Source: JAFGJU01 sp964570935
GTDB lineage: Bacteria; Eisenbacteria; RBG-16-71-46; JAFGJU01
Length of the DNA: 37,336 bases
Assembly (NCBI GenBank): GCA_964570935.1
Contig: CAZMZP010000002.1
Location: 1 to 37,336 of the forward strand
Direction: 5' to 3'
The notes beneath the pieces are model-generated. The model ran no database searches and was not told where the DNA came from. It saw nothing but the letters and a program-made list of their open reading frames with translations. Below, in pieces: positions 15,521-24,557 of this stretch. A program made the translations under genes and the position numbers. Position 1 is the stretch's first letter. Each line of letters opens with the position of its first letter.

Positions 15521-17197
15521 CTATTCCTTCAGCTCGTACGGCCAGGCGGAAAGACTCCCGTCCAGAAACTTCACGTTCTTGCACCCCTTTCTCTCCAGCA
15601 ACTTCTGCGCCTGGTAGGCCCGCACGCTTGAATGGCAGAGCGTGACGACTTCCTTGCCCTCACAGAATCCGCTGTCCATCTCCAGGAGCTTCGCCATGGG
15701 GATGTGCCGGACGCTGGGGTGGTCGATTCGGAACAACTTCCACTCCCGGTCGGTCCTCACGTCCAGAATGATCAGATCGGGGTCGTCCATCCTCTTCTTG
15801 AGTTCCTGCGCCGACATTCCCTTCGCAATGCCTTCCATCTTGTTGCGAATCACGTTGGCGGCGTTATGTATTGCGTCCATCGCGGGACTGAAAGGAGGCG
15901 CGTAGGCGAGGTCCAGGTTCGCGAGCGCCTTCACGTCCATACGGGCGGAGACGGCGGTGGCGACGACGTCTATTCTCTTCGCGACCTCGCCCTGCCCGAC
16001 GCACTGGGCGCCCAACACCCTGCCGTTCCCGGCGTCGGCGACAAGCTTCAGCGTGACGCGCTTCGCCCCGGGGTAGTAGTGAGCGATGTCGGTCTGCGAC
16101 ACTATGGACGACACCACGGTGAACCCGGCCTGGCTGGCCTCGCGTTCGGTGAGGCCCGTGCGGCCCACGGCCACGTCGAATACCTTGGCGATGGCGGTGC
16201 CGGCGACCCCGGCGAACGTGTCGTTCCCTCCGGCGACGTTTGTGCCGATGACCCTGCCGTGCTTGTTGGCGGTGGAGCCCAGCGGCACGAACACCGGCTT
16301 GCCCGTGACCAGGTGCCTGCACTCGACGCAGTCGCCCCCTGCGTAGATTGCCGGGTCGGACGTCTGCAGGCGTTCGTTAACTGCTATGGCGCGCGTAGGA
16401 CCCAGAGCCAGTCCGGCCTGCGCGGCCAGGGACGTCTCGGGCCTCACACCTATGGAAACAAGCGCCATGTCGCAGTCGACTTCCTCGGCGGCCGTGACCA
16501 GCTTCCTGACTCTCCCTCCCTGCGTACCCTCGAAGCGCTGTGCCTTCTGTGACAGAAGGAGCCGGACGTCCTGGTCGTCCAGATGGCGCGACACGATTGA
16601 AGCCATCTCTTCGTCCAGAAGCGCCGGCAGCGGCCAGTCCAGCATCTCGACCACCGTGACCGACATGCCTTTGGTCCGGAAGGCCTCGGCCATCTCCAGT
16701 CCGATGAGGCCGGCGCCGATTATGGCTGCCTTGCGGGGTTCTTCCTTCTTCACGTAATCCGCGATTGCCAGCATGTCGGGGATGTCCTTCAGCTTGAACA
16801 CTCCGCTCAAGTCCCGGCCTTCGAGCGGAGGCACGAAGGGGCTCGCGCCAGTGGCCAGCACCAGCGTGTCGTAGGGCAGCGGGAACTCCCTGCCGCCGGA
16901 GTCCCTGCAGAGGACGGTTCGACTGCCCCTGTCGATGGAGACGGCCAAAGTCTCCAGAAGGACGTCCACGTCCAGGTGCCCCCTGAAGTACTCTGGCGTC
17001 CGCACCAGAAGCTCGTCCGCGGTCTTGATGTCGCCAGAGACGTAGTAAGGCATCCCGCACGCTCCGTACGACACGAGCCTGCCGGCTTCCACCATCTTGA
17101 TGTCCGCCGTCGGGTCGAGCCGCCGCGCGCGCGAAGCGACCTTGGGTCCCACTGCTCCGCCGCCGATTATGAGTATTCTCTTCCGAGTTCCGGGCAT
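15521..17197 (-). CDS. CoA-disulfide reductase/rhodanese fusion (FAD-dependent)
   Basis: The 558-residue flavoprotein belongs to the CoA-disulfide reductase-rhodanese class of pyridine nucleotide-disulfide oxidoreductases. FAD binding is shown by IIGGGAVGPKVA at the N-terminus and by YAGGDCVE. NAD(P)H binding is shown by IIGAGLIGLEMAEA. The active-site cysteine is Cys47 in SYGACGMPYY. The C-terminal rhodanese domain (about 460-558) has an active-site loop CHSSVR with Cys521. Known relatives reduce CoA disulfide or persulfides and polysulfide, so a role in sulfane-sulfur or thiol redox balance is likely. The start has GGAGG seven bases upstream. Confidence 0.92.
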   Translation of the reverse strand: MPGTRKRILIIGGGAVGPKVASRARRLDPTADIKMVEAGRLVSYGACGMPYYVSGDIKTADELLVRTPEYFRGHLDVDVLLETLAVSIDRGSRTVLCRDSGGREFPLPYDTLVLATGASPFVPPLEGRDLSGVFKLKDIPDMLAIADYVKKEEPRKAAIIGAGLIGLEMAEAFRTKGMSVTVVEMLDWPLPALLDEEMASIVSRHLDDQDVRLLLSQKAQRFEGTQGGRVRKLVTAAEEVDCDMALVSIGVRPETSLAAQAGLALGPTRAIAVNERLQTSDPAIYAGGDCVECRHLVTGKPVFVPLGSTANKHGRVIGTNVAGGNDTFAGVAGTAIAKVFDVAVGRTGLTEREASQAGFTVVSSIVSQTDIAHYYPGAKRVTLKLVADAGNGRVLGAQCVGQGEVAKRIDVVATAVSARMDVKALANLDLAYAPPFSPAMDAIHNAANVIRNKMEGIAKGMSAQELKKRMDDPDLIILDVRTDREWKLFRIDHPSVRHIPMAKLLEMDSGFCEGKEVVTLCHSSVRAYQAQKLLERKGCKNVKFLDGSLSAWPYELKE

Positions 17198-17538
17198 GGT
17201 CTGCCTCCAGCTGGGTTGGATTCAGTTGATGCCGCCGGCCTCCCGCGTCGCGGCTTTCCGCGCCGGTAGCGGCGGCGTGCGCTCAGACTCTTTCCCGTTT
17301 GAAGTTTACAGGAACCGGCCGTTTCTGTAGTATCCGAAGATGAGCGCCTGCTTCCGCACGGGAGCCTGCGCGAGGCCGCCCGCGGCCGCGCGGCTCCCCG
17401 CCGACCATTATGCGGTAGGCCGGAAAGCCGCTCAATCGATTTGTTCGACCCGGCGGTGCGCCGGGGACGATTCGTCGTCTGCCGGACGCGGCCGCGCGCT
17501 GTGCGTTGCGCAACGGGCACAACACCCGTGGAGGAGAC
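17198..17538. other. Divergent region between the CoA-disulfide reductase and M24 peptidase genes
   Basis: The stretch is GC-rich and holds the promoter-like element at 17305-17333 reading toward the peptidase gene. From that promoter the leader would be about 200 bases long. I see no conserved riboswitch fold, no small reading frame with a ribosome-binding site, and no obvious promoter for the minus-strand gene. Confidence 0.5.
17305..17333 (+). promoter_or_regulatory. Promoter upstream of the M24 peptidase gene
   Basis: TTTACA (17305-17310), 17 bases and TAGTAT (17328-17333) match sigma70 boxes at five of six and four of six positions. The predicted transcript start is about 200 bases upstream of the coding region. 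Confidence 0.5.
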
Positions 17539-18768
17539 ATGAAGAGCGAGATACAGGGGCTTATGAAGGAACGCGGACTGGACACGATTGCCGTCATGGG
17601 CGGAGGTGTGGACAACCCCGTGATGACCTACATGACGGGTCTGGCGCGACTCATGCGCTCCATGTTTGTGATGAGGGCGAACGGCGACTGTCTCCTGGTG
17701 CACAACCCCATGGAACGCGACGAGGCGGCCCCGACGGGGCTCCCGCGCATGGACTTCGTCCAGGCCGGGCTCAAACGTTTCACTGTGGAAGAGGGCAGCG
17801 ACGCGGGCGGCGAGGCGCGCATGCTGTGCCACGTCCTGGAGACGCTGGGCGCGAAGGGAAAGGTGGCCCTTTACGGGAAAGTCGAAGCCAACAGGCTGCT
17901 CCACCAGGCTGACCTCATCAGGAAAAGAATGAAAGACATCGAGATAGTGTTTGACGCGGACAAGAGCATATTCGAGGTCGCCAGGTACACGAAGGACGGG
18001 ACCGAGATAAACCAGATACGCCACGTCGGCCGGAGGACGTGCGAGGCCATCGCCGTCACCAGGGACTTCTTGTTCTCCGGCAGAGTCGAGGGCTCCCGCG
18101 TGATGAAGCCTGAGGGTGGCCCTCTGAGGATAGGCGACCTGAGGGCGCTGCTGCGGTCAGAGCTCATCAAACGCGGGCTGGTGGAAAGAGGCGGAACGAC
18201 ACTGTCCATGGGCAGGGACTCGGCAGTGCCGCACAATTTCGGGAACGACGACGACGTCATCGAGCCGGGGAAGACTATCATCTTCGACGTATACCCGGTC
18301 GAGATAGGCGGAGGCTACGTCTTCGACATAACGAGGACGTACTGCGTGGGCGAGGTCCCGCCGGACGTGCAGAAGATCTACGACGACGTCAAGGAGGCCC
18401 ACCGGATGTCGATGGAGGCGCTCAAGGTGGACACGTTCGCCCGCACCTACCAGGACAAAGTATGTGATTTCTTCGAGTCCCTCGGATACCCGACCATCAG
18501 GCAGAACGAGGCCAACACAGAGGGCTACGTGCACGGCCTGGGCCACGGAGTCGGGTTGGAGGTGCACGAAAAGCCGGGTCTGGGTGGGTCCCAGGCGAAC
18601 GTGGACAAACTCGTGCCCGGCGTCGTGATCACGGTGGAGCCGGGGCTCTACTTCGAGTCGAAGGGCATGGCCGTCAGGATAGAGGACATAGTATTCGCCA
18701 GGCCCGACGGCAAGTTCGAAGTGCTGGTTGAGTTCCCAAGGGAACTGAACGGCTACCACGCCGTGTAG
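17539..18768 (+). CDS. M24 family metallopeptidase (Xaa-Pro aminopeptidase-like)
   Basis: The 409-residue protein has the two-domain layout of the prolidase/Xaa-Pro aminopeptidase branch: an N-terminal creatinase-like domain to about residue 160, then the pita-bread catalytic domain. All five dinuclear metal ligands are visible: Asp250, Asp263 (VFDITRTY), His336 (HGLGHGVG), Glu367 (TVEPGLY) and Glu382 (RIEDIV). It probably removes N-terminal residues before proline from cytoplasmic peptides. GGAGGAG lies directly upstream of the ATG. The hflX gene follows after about 60 bases. Confidence 0.9.
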   Translation: MKSEIQGLMKERGLDTIAVMGGGVDNPVMTYMTGLARLMRSMFVMRANGDCLLVHNPMERDEAAPTGLPRMDFVQAGLKRFTVEEGSDAGGEARMLCHVLETLGAKGKVALYGKVEANRLLHQADLIRKRMKDIEIVFDADKSIFEVARYTKDGTEINQIRHVGRRTCEAIAVTRDFLFSGRVEGSRVMKPEGGPLRIGDLRALLRSELIKRGLVERGGTTLSMGRDSAVPHNFGNDDDVIEPGKTIIFDVYPVEIGGGYVFDITRTYCVGEVPPDVQKIYDDVKEAHRMSMEALKVDTFARTYQDKVCDFFESLGYPTIRQNEANTEGYVHGLGHGVGLEVHEKPGLGGSQANVDKLVPGVVITVEPGLYFESKGMAVRIEDIVFARPDGKFEVLVEFPRELNGYHAV

Positions 18769-18829
18769 GCAGAAGAGGCGCGGGACAGCGCGGCCAGGCG
18801 CCGTGCGCTCCCCGCAGAGGAGGTGCAAG

Positions 18830-20107
18830 ATATACAAGCCATCAGCGGCCGACAGGCGGGAGAAAGCCGTGCTGGTCGGCCTCAAGGACTCTGGAGCCGG
18901 GAGCCGTAACGAATCGCTCGACGAGCTGGCCCTGCTGGTGGACACGGCGGGCGGAGTCGTCGCCGGACGGCTCCTTCAGAAACGCGAGTCGATTTCCTCG
19001 GGCACCTTCCTCGGCAAGGGTAAGATCCAAGAGCTCAAGGACCTCATCCACGACTGCCAGGCCGACGTCGTGGTGTTCGACGCCGACCTGACTCCCGGAC
19101 AAGTCCGCAACCTCGAAAAGAGTCTCGAGGCGAAGGTCGTGGACAGGAGCGAGGTCATACTCGACATCTTCGCGCAGCGCGCCAGGACCCGGGAGGCGCG
19201 CGTCCAGGTGGAACTGGCCCAGCTGGAATACCTCCTGCCCCGTCTCACGCGCCTCTGGAAGCATCTTTCGCGTCTGGGCGGAGGCATAGGCACCAGGGGG
19301 CCGGGCGAGACCCAGCTCGAGGTCGACCGCAGGCGGGTGCGCGAGAGAATAGCCAGCCTCAAGAGGCAGCTCTCGAGAGTCGAGAAAGAACGAAGAGTGC
19401 AGCGCCAGTCACGCGAAGATGTGTTTTCCGCGGCCATCGTGGGCTACACCAACGCGGGCAAATCCACGCTGTTCAGCGCGCTCACCGACGCCGACACTTT
19501 CATCGAGGACCGGCTGTTCGCCACCCTGGACGCCAAGGCGAGGCGTCTCCACGGCCGCAGAGTTCCGGCCGTGGTAGTGACGGACACGGTCGGGTTCATA
19601 AGGAAACTGCCTCACCACCTGGTGACTTCCTTCCGCGCGACCCTCGAAGAGGTCTTGAACGCCCGCCTGCTCGTCCACGTCGTGGACTCCAACTCCACGC
19701 AGGCGGACGAACAGATGCGAGTGGTCGAAGAAGTGCTGGCGGAGATAGGCGCAGGAGGGAAACGCACGGTCGTCGTGCTCAACAAGACTGACGTCGCGGA
19801 CCCCGACGTGGTGCGTGGCCTCAAGCAGAAGCACCCTGGAGCCGTGGAGCTGTCCGCCCTGACCGGAGACAACACGGACGCCCTTATCCAAAGGATTTTC
19901 GAGGAGGTCCGGTCGGACAAGGTCCTCGCGACGGTAGAGATACCGCTGAAGGAGGAGGGACTCATCTCGTACCTCAGAGGCTGCTGCGAATTCGCTCAGG
20001 AGAAGATGCTTTCGGACAGGATCAGAATCCGGCTCTGGGCGGACAAGAAGGAGCTGGGGAGATTGTCACGGAAGGGGATTCCGGTCAGGGTGAGTCGAGC
20101 GAAGTGA
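18830..20107 (+). CDS. hflX: GTPase HflX
   Basis: This is a ribosome-associated GTPase that splits stalled or hibernating 70S ribosomes. The N-terminal HflX domain, a glycine-rich GGGIGTRGPGETQLE motif (about 150-164), a coiled linker and the G domain are all present. G1 is GYTNAGKST (205-213), G3 is DTVGFI and G4 is NKTD. The start is unusual: AGAGGAGG ends at 18823 and six bases later comes ATA (18830), followed by YKPSAADRREKAVLVGL, the expected N-terminus. No ATG, GTG or TTG lies at the right distance; a GTG at 18803 is upstream of the Shine-Dalgarno. I propose ATA initiation, giving 425 residues. The gene converges on the PAS sensor gene with 34 bases between. Confidence 0.92.
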   Translation: MYKPSAADRREKAVLVGLKDSGAGSRNESLDELALLVDTAGGVVAGRLLQKRESISSGTFLGKGKIQELKDLIHDCQADVVVFDADLTPGQVRNLEKSLEAKVVDRSEVILDIFAQRARTREARVQVELAQLEYLLPRLTRLWKHLSRLGGGIGTRGPGETQLEVDRRRVRERIASLKRQLSRVEKERRVQRQSREDVFSAAIVGYTNAGKSTLFSALTDADTFIEDRLFATLDAKARRLHGRRVPAVVVTDTVGFIRKLPHHLVTSFRATLEEVLNARLLVHVVDSNSTQADEQMRVVEEVLAEIGAGGKRTVVVLNKTDVADPDVVRGLKQKHPGAVELSALTGDNTDALIQRIFEEVRSDKVLATVEIPLKEEGLISYLRGCCEFAQEKMLSDRIRIRLWADKKELGRLSRKGIPVRVSRAK

Positions 20108-20141
20108 GCGATCGCCGGCCGCGCGCCTTGCGTCCTGCGAG

Positions 20142-22583
20142 CTACGTCCTGCCGGCCGGCGCAGTCACGAGGCTGGAGCATATCCCGACGACGGCCGGAG
20201 CGCCCTCGTAGGTCAAACTCCTGAAACTGAAGTCGAGCTCCATCCTCTGCCCCTGCCTGGATACCAGCTCCATCGTGGACCTGGACCAGTCCTGTCCCGA
20301 CTCGAGAGGCCTCGTCTGGAGGGCGTTGACCGCCTCGACGGACTTCTCGGAGAGAACGGAGCTCACGTCGCGTCCCACGAGCTCGTCCTTCGAATACGAA
20401 AGACACTCGGCCAGGGAATGGTTGACCAGCGATATCTTCCCGTTCTGGATGAGCATGTAGCCGTCGCTCATGCTTTCTATCAGGTTCCTGTAGATTTCCT
20501 CGGACGTCCTCACGCGCTCGAACATCCTGGCGTTCTCGATGGCCACCGCGACCTGGTCGCCTATGGCGGACAGAATCCTGACGTCGTCCTCGCCGTACAG
20601 GTCGCACTTCGAGTAGCTCTGGACGGCCATCATGCCAATCACGTTCTGGCCCGAATTGAGGGGCACGCCAAGCCAGCTTACCGCCTGCGGCCCTATGCCC
20701 AGGTAGCCCTCCCTGACCAGCTCCTCTTCGCTTTCCTTGCTGAAAAGAAGCGGTTTTCCCTTCTGGATGACGTACTCAGTGTAGCCCTTCTTCGCCTTCC
20801 TGGACGTGCCGTCTTTTCTGACCAGCTCGTCCACGTACACCGGGAAGAACACCTCGTCCTTGGCCGGGTCGTACAGGGCGATGTAGAAGTTCCGTGCGGG
20901 CATCAGACGGCCGACCTGGGTGTGAATGACGGACAACACGTCGTTCAGACTCAGGTGACGGTTGAGCGCCTGGCCGATCTCGTAAAGCGCCGCCATCTCG
21001 TCGCCGCGTCGCTTGAGCTTTTTCTCAGACTCCTTCCTCGCGGTAATGTCCCTGTTCACGATGACTATACAGCTGGGCCTGCCCTCGTCGTCGCAGATCA
21101 GGGACACGGAGCTGTCCATGCTTATGGGCCTGCCGTCCCTGCTGTGGTGGGTGACCTCTCCCCGCCAGAATCCGTTCTGCTCCACGGAGCTCCTGGCTTC
21201 CTCTTCCTGAGCGTGCGACAGGAACTCGTACCTGACGACGTCGTAAAGCGGCCTGCAGATTGCCTCTTCCGCCTTGAGGCCGTACACACTCTCCGCCTTC
21301 TTGTTCATGAACAGCACTGTCTGGTTCACGTCTATGGAGACTATGGCGTCGTTGACGTTCTGGAGAAGGCTTACTTGCGACCTGAGCTGGCCCTGGATAT
21401 GGTGCTCGTGCGACACGTCCCGGAGCAAGAGGTGCAGCCTTCTCGCGCCGTTGGTGTCCACCATGATGGCCAACAGTTCCACCGGAAGTCCGCGCGAAGA
21501 CCGCTTTCCAACGAACGCCGTCATGCGGAAATGGTCGCCGTTCTTGAGCAGCGTCTCGCGGAGCATTTTCATGTACTTGTCCCGGGAATCGGACGCGAAG
21601 ATGTCAGTGGCCCTGGTGCCGAGGAGCGTCGATTTCTCCTCGGCCAGCATGCCGCAGGCGCGGCCGTTGGCGTCGAGAATCGTGTCCGTGGCGGGGTTGA
21701 CGAACATTATCCCGTCCAGCGAGTGGGACAGGAGTGAGTTCAGGCTCTCCTCGGCGATCTTCAGTCTCTCGTCGGCCGGCCTGCCGGCTTCGTCAGCCAT
21801 CAGCAGGGCCGTACCTACGACCTCTCCGGTGCAATCCACGACTGGAGCGGCAGCCATTTTTCTGGCGCCCGTGGCAACGGCCCAGGGGCACTGGATGTTT
21901 CCGAGCTCGAGGCGGGTCGGCAGGGACTGTCTGGTGTTCTCCCAAACCTCCCGTTCACTCTCACACATGGTCGTGACCGGGCACTGTTCGCACGGGCCCT
22001 GTCTTCCGGCCACCGCCTGGTAGCAGGTCTTTCCGGCGGCCTCGGGAACCGTCTTGCGCAGGGTGTCCGACAGGTGCACGACCTTCCAGCGGCGGTTCAG
22101 GACCGCGGTCTCCGTGTTCAGTCCGGCCAGAACCGCTTCGATCAACGCTCCGCTGGACTTTAGGTATTCGTCGGCCGCCGGGGAGCCGACCTCCTGGTGG
22201 CCGAAGAGGGCGATCATCCCGCTTCGGCCGAGCGGGTCCACGAAGCACGCGGCCGACCACCCGTGAATCGCCTCGGCGCCGTCCTTGGTCCGCATGACAG
22301 ATTTGTGCGATGCCGGCTGCTGGAGCCAGACCAGGTTCTCGATTATCTCCCTTTCCTTCGTCTGGTCGCGCTCCGGTACGAAGGTCGAAACGAAGTCCTT
22401 TCCCGCCACCTCGGGCAGGGAGTATCCCGACAGGCTTTCCATGGCCCGGTTCATGAAGTGCACTCTGCCTTCGCGGGTCACGACCACCACCGGGGTCGGC
22501 ATGCGTTCGAGCAGCTCCAGAGAGAGTTTGTCGGTCATGTCAAACGACGCAGTTTCTGCCGGTGTCTTGTCCTGTGATGTCAT
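20142..22583 (-). CDS. Multi-PAS/GAF sensor protein without an output domain
   Basis: The 813-residue soluble protein is built only of sensor modules. It has PAS (about 15-130), a cysteine-rich PAS-like module (about 145-270, with CYQAVAGRQGPCEQCPVTTMC-type spacing of four cysteines), PAS (about 285-400), PAS (about 405-520), GAF (about 535-695, with VSWLGVPL) and a final PAS (about 700-810). I see no histidine kinase, GGDEF, EAL, HD-GYP, HTH or PP2C domain and no membrane helix. It may signal through a partner; the cysteine-rich module suggests a metal, heme or redox ligand. The ATG at 22583 is preceded by GGAAG; a later ATG starting MTDKLSLELL is an alternative. The gene is divergent from gdhA. 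Confidence 0.75.
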   Translation of the reverse strand: MTSQDKTPAETASFDMTDKLSLELLERMPTPVVVVTREGRVHFMNRAMESLSGYSLPEVAGKDFVSTFVPERDQTKEREIIENLVWLQQPASHKSVMRTKDGAEAIHGWSAACFVDPLGRSGMIALFGHQEVGSPAADEYLKSSGALIEAVLAGLNTETAVLNRRWKVVHLSDTLRKTVPEAAGKTCYQAVAGRQGPCEQCPVTTMCESEREVWENTRQSLPTRLELGNIQCPWAVATGARKMAAAPVVDCTGEVVGTALLMADEAGRPADERLKIAEESLNSLLSHSLDGIMFVNPATDTILDANGRACGMLAEEKSTLLGTRATDIFASDSRDKYMKMLRETLLKNGDHFRMTAFVGKRSSRGLPVELLAIMVDTNGARRLHLLLRDVSHEHHIQGQLRSQVSLLQNVNDAIVSIDVNQTVLFMNKKAESVYGLKAEEAICRPLYDVVRYEFLSHAQEEEARSSVEQNGFWRGEVTHHSRDGRPISMDSSVSLICDDEGRPSCIVIVNRDITARKESEKKLKRRGDEMAALYEIGQALNRHLSLNDVLSVIHTQVGRLMPARNFYIALYDPAKDEVFFPVYVDELVRKDGTSRKAKKGYTEYVIQKGKPLLFSKESEEELVREGYLGIGPQAVSWLGVPLNSGQNVIGMMAVQSYSKCDLYGEDDVRILSAIGDQVAVAIENARMFERVRTSEEIYRNLIESMSDGYMLIQNGKISLVNHSLAECLSYSKDELVGRDVSSVLSEKSVEAVNALQTRPLESGQDWSRSTMELVSRQGQRMELDFSFRSLTYEGAPAVVGICSSLVTAPAGRT

Positions 22584-23084
22584 GGGCTTCCGACCTGTTT
22601 TGTGTCGTACGTTAGAAGAAGAGCGCTTCCACAATGCGCTGCCCGACCGCGGCCGTGACGCGACCACTCCTCGGCCACTCTCCGGCCACGTCGCCACGCG
22701 GGGTTCGCGCGGCGCAGGCAGTCACAATCTCATATCGGACGCCCGCGGGCGGCCCATTAGGCCTAACTGGCTTCATAGTGTGACGTTACGCGGCAGAGAA
22801 CAAGCGGCGTGTGACCATCCGGGGTCGACGGGAGGCAGTCAGGACCAGGAATTCCGGGGGGTATTCGGCCGGCACGCGGCATAATCTATTGAATAACAAT
22901 CAGTTACGGCGCTCGACAAGGGTCCCAACGCCTGATTCTCCGCGACGGGCCCGTGCGCCCGGGGGAAACGCCAGCCCGGCCGACATCCTTGCTTTGACAT
23001 GCGCCTCAAGCAGTGGTATCTTATCTCGTTCGGTAAAAGCATGGCGCTACCGTCTGGGTCCACCTTTCCTGAAAGGAGAGCCGT
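22584..23084. other. Divergent region between the PAS sensor gene and gdhA
   Basis: This 501-base region holds the strong gdhA promoter at 22994-23022. It also has a perfect ten-base palindrome TTAGGCCTAA at 22757-22766, flanked by CCA and TGG in near-mirror positions, which could bind a dimeric regulator. An AT-rich patch lies near 22880-22905. I found no gene, tRNA or recognised riboswitch, and no clear promoter for the sensor gene. Confidence 0.5.
22994..23022 (+). promoter_or_regulatory. Promoter of gdhA
   Basis: A perfect -35 TTGACA (22994-22999), a 17-base spacer and TATCTT (23017-23022) lie about 60 bases upstream of the gdhA start. This is one of the best sigma70 matches in the window. 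Confidence 0.75.
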
Positions 23085-24446
23085 ATGTCGAAGTACGTCT
23101 CTGATTTCATGGCGTGGGTCAAGGCGAAGAACCCCGCGGAGCTCGAGTTCCACCAGGCCGTTGAGGAGGTGGTTGGGTCCGTGGAGCTCGTCCTCGAACG
23201 CCACCCCGAGTACCGCAACGCCAAGATCATGGAGCGGATCACGGAGCCCGAACGTGTCCTCATGTTCCGGGTTCCCTGGCTTGACGACCGGGGCGAAGTC
23301 CACGTCAATCGCGGTTTCCGGATAGAGATGAACAGCGCCATCGGGCCTTACAAGGGCGGGCTGCGCTTTCACCCCACCGTGAACCTGGGCATCCTGAAAT
23401 TCCTCGCCTTCGAGCAGGTGTTCAAGAACAGTCTTACGACCCTGCCCATGGGCGGCGGCAAGGGCGGCAGCGACTTCGACCCGAAGGGCAAGAGCGACAA
23501 CGAAGTCATGAAGTTCTGCCAGAGCTTCATGAACGAGCTCTTCCGGCACATCGGACCCAACACGGACGTGCCCGCTGGCGACATCGGCGTCGGCGGCAGA
23601 GAGATCGGGTTCATGTTCGGCCAGTACAAGAGACTGCGAAACGAGTTCACGGGCGTACTGACGGGGAAGGGTCTCAACTGGGGCGGCTCCCTGATTCGTC
23701 CCGAGGCCACCGGCTACGGAGCGGTCTACTTCGCGAGCGAGATGCTGGGCACAAGAAAAGAGACGATGCAGGGCAAGACGTGTCTCGTGTCGGGCAGCGG
23801 CAACGTCGCCCAGTACACCATAGAGAAGGTGAACCAGCTCGGCGGCAAGGCCGTGACGCTGTCGGATTCCAACGGCTACGTGTACGACCCCGAGGGAATA
23901 GACCCCAAGAAACTGGCGTTCGCCATGGAACTGAAGAACGTCAGACGGGGTCGGATCCAGGAATACGCGGACAAGTTCAAGGGCGTGGTGTACACTCCGT
24001 TTGACTCCAAGCTGGATTACAATCCGCTCTGGAATCACAAGGCTGACTGCGCGTTCCCGTCTGCCACTCAGAATGAGATAAACGAGAAGGACGCGCGGAA
24101 CCTGGTCAAGAACGGCGTGTACGTCGTGTCCGAGGGCGCCAACATGCCCACGACGCCTGACGGCGTGAAGGTGCTCACCGACGCCGGTATACTGTACGGA
24201 CCCGGGAAGGCAGCCAACGCGGGAGGCGTCGCCACGTCCGGTCTCGAAATGTCCCAGAACAGCATGAGGCTGGGTTGGAGCAGGGAAGAGGTGGACAGGC
24301 GGCTGTCTGAGATCATGAAGAGCATCCACAGGACTTGCGCGGAAGCCGCCGCCGCCTATGGAACCCCCGGAAACTACGTCAACGGCGCCAACATAGGCGG
24401 ATTCATCAAGGTCGCGGACGCGATGATGGATCAGGGTCTGGTGTAG
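23085..24446 (+). CDS. gdhA: Glutamate dehydrogenase, hexameric, probably NADP-dependent
   Basis: The 453-residue enzyme interconverts glutamate with 2-oxoglutarate and ammonium and is of the 450-residue E. coli GdhA type. Catalytic residues are intact: Lys90 (GPYKGGLRF), Lys114, Lys126 (PMGGGKGGSDFDP) and Asp166 (VPAGDIGVGG). The nucleotide-binding GSGNVAQY motif follows. In this family the serine/aspartate region after the Rossmann strand usually indicates NADP preference, but I do not rely on that. AAAGGAGA precedes the ATG. It is followed by a hairpin and then by a gene for a PEP-synthase-like ATP-binding protein. Confidence 0.95.
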   Translation: MSKYVSDFMAWVKAKNPAELEFHQAVEEVVGSVELVLERHPEYRNAKIMERITEPERVLMFRVPWLDDRGEVHVNRGFRIEMNSAIGPYKGGLRFHPTVNLGILKFLAFEQVFKNSLTTLPMGGGKGGSDFDPKGKSDNEVMKFCQSFMNELFRHIGPNTDVPAGDIGVGGREIGFMFGQYKRLRNEFTGVLTGKGLNWGGSLIRPEATGYGAVYFASEMLGTRKETMQGKTCLVSGSGNVAQYTIEKVNQLGGKAVTLSDSNGYVYDPEGIDPKKLAFAMELKNVRRGRIQEYADKFKGVVYTPFDSKLDYNPLWNHKADCAFPSATQNEINEKDARNLVKNGVYVVSEGANMPTTPDGVKVLTDAGILYGPGKAANAGGVATSGLEMSQNSMRLGWSREEVDRRLSEIMKSIHRTCAEAAAAYGTPGNYVNGANIGGFIKVADAMMDQGLV

Positions 24447-24477
24447 AGGACCCGCCGTACGGTCACAGTTCGGAGTG

Positions 24478-24523
24478 TGGGCGCGGGTCGGCCTCGGAGG
24501 CCTCCAGCGCCCACTCTCTGTTT
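24478..24523 (+). terminator. Probable terminator after gdhA
   Basis: TGGGCGC (24478-24484) pairs with GCGCCCA (24507-24513), and inside it GGCCT (24490-24494) pairs with AGGCC (24498-24502). The downstream sequence is CTCTCTGTTT, so the T tract is interrupted and termination may be partial. Confidence 0.5.
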
Positions 24524-24551
24524 GGCAGAGTAGCGGTCACACCGGTTTGAT
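24522..24551 (+). promoter_or_regulatory. Possible promoter of the PPDK_N-A gene
   Basis: TTGGCA (24522-24527), 18 bases and TTTGAT (24546-24551) resemble sigma70 boxes. The -10 box ends six bases before the ATG at 24558, which has no Shine-Dalgarno, so a leaderless mRNA is predicted, as for the toxin gene. Confidence 0.4.
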
Positions 24552-24557
24552 CCAACC

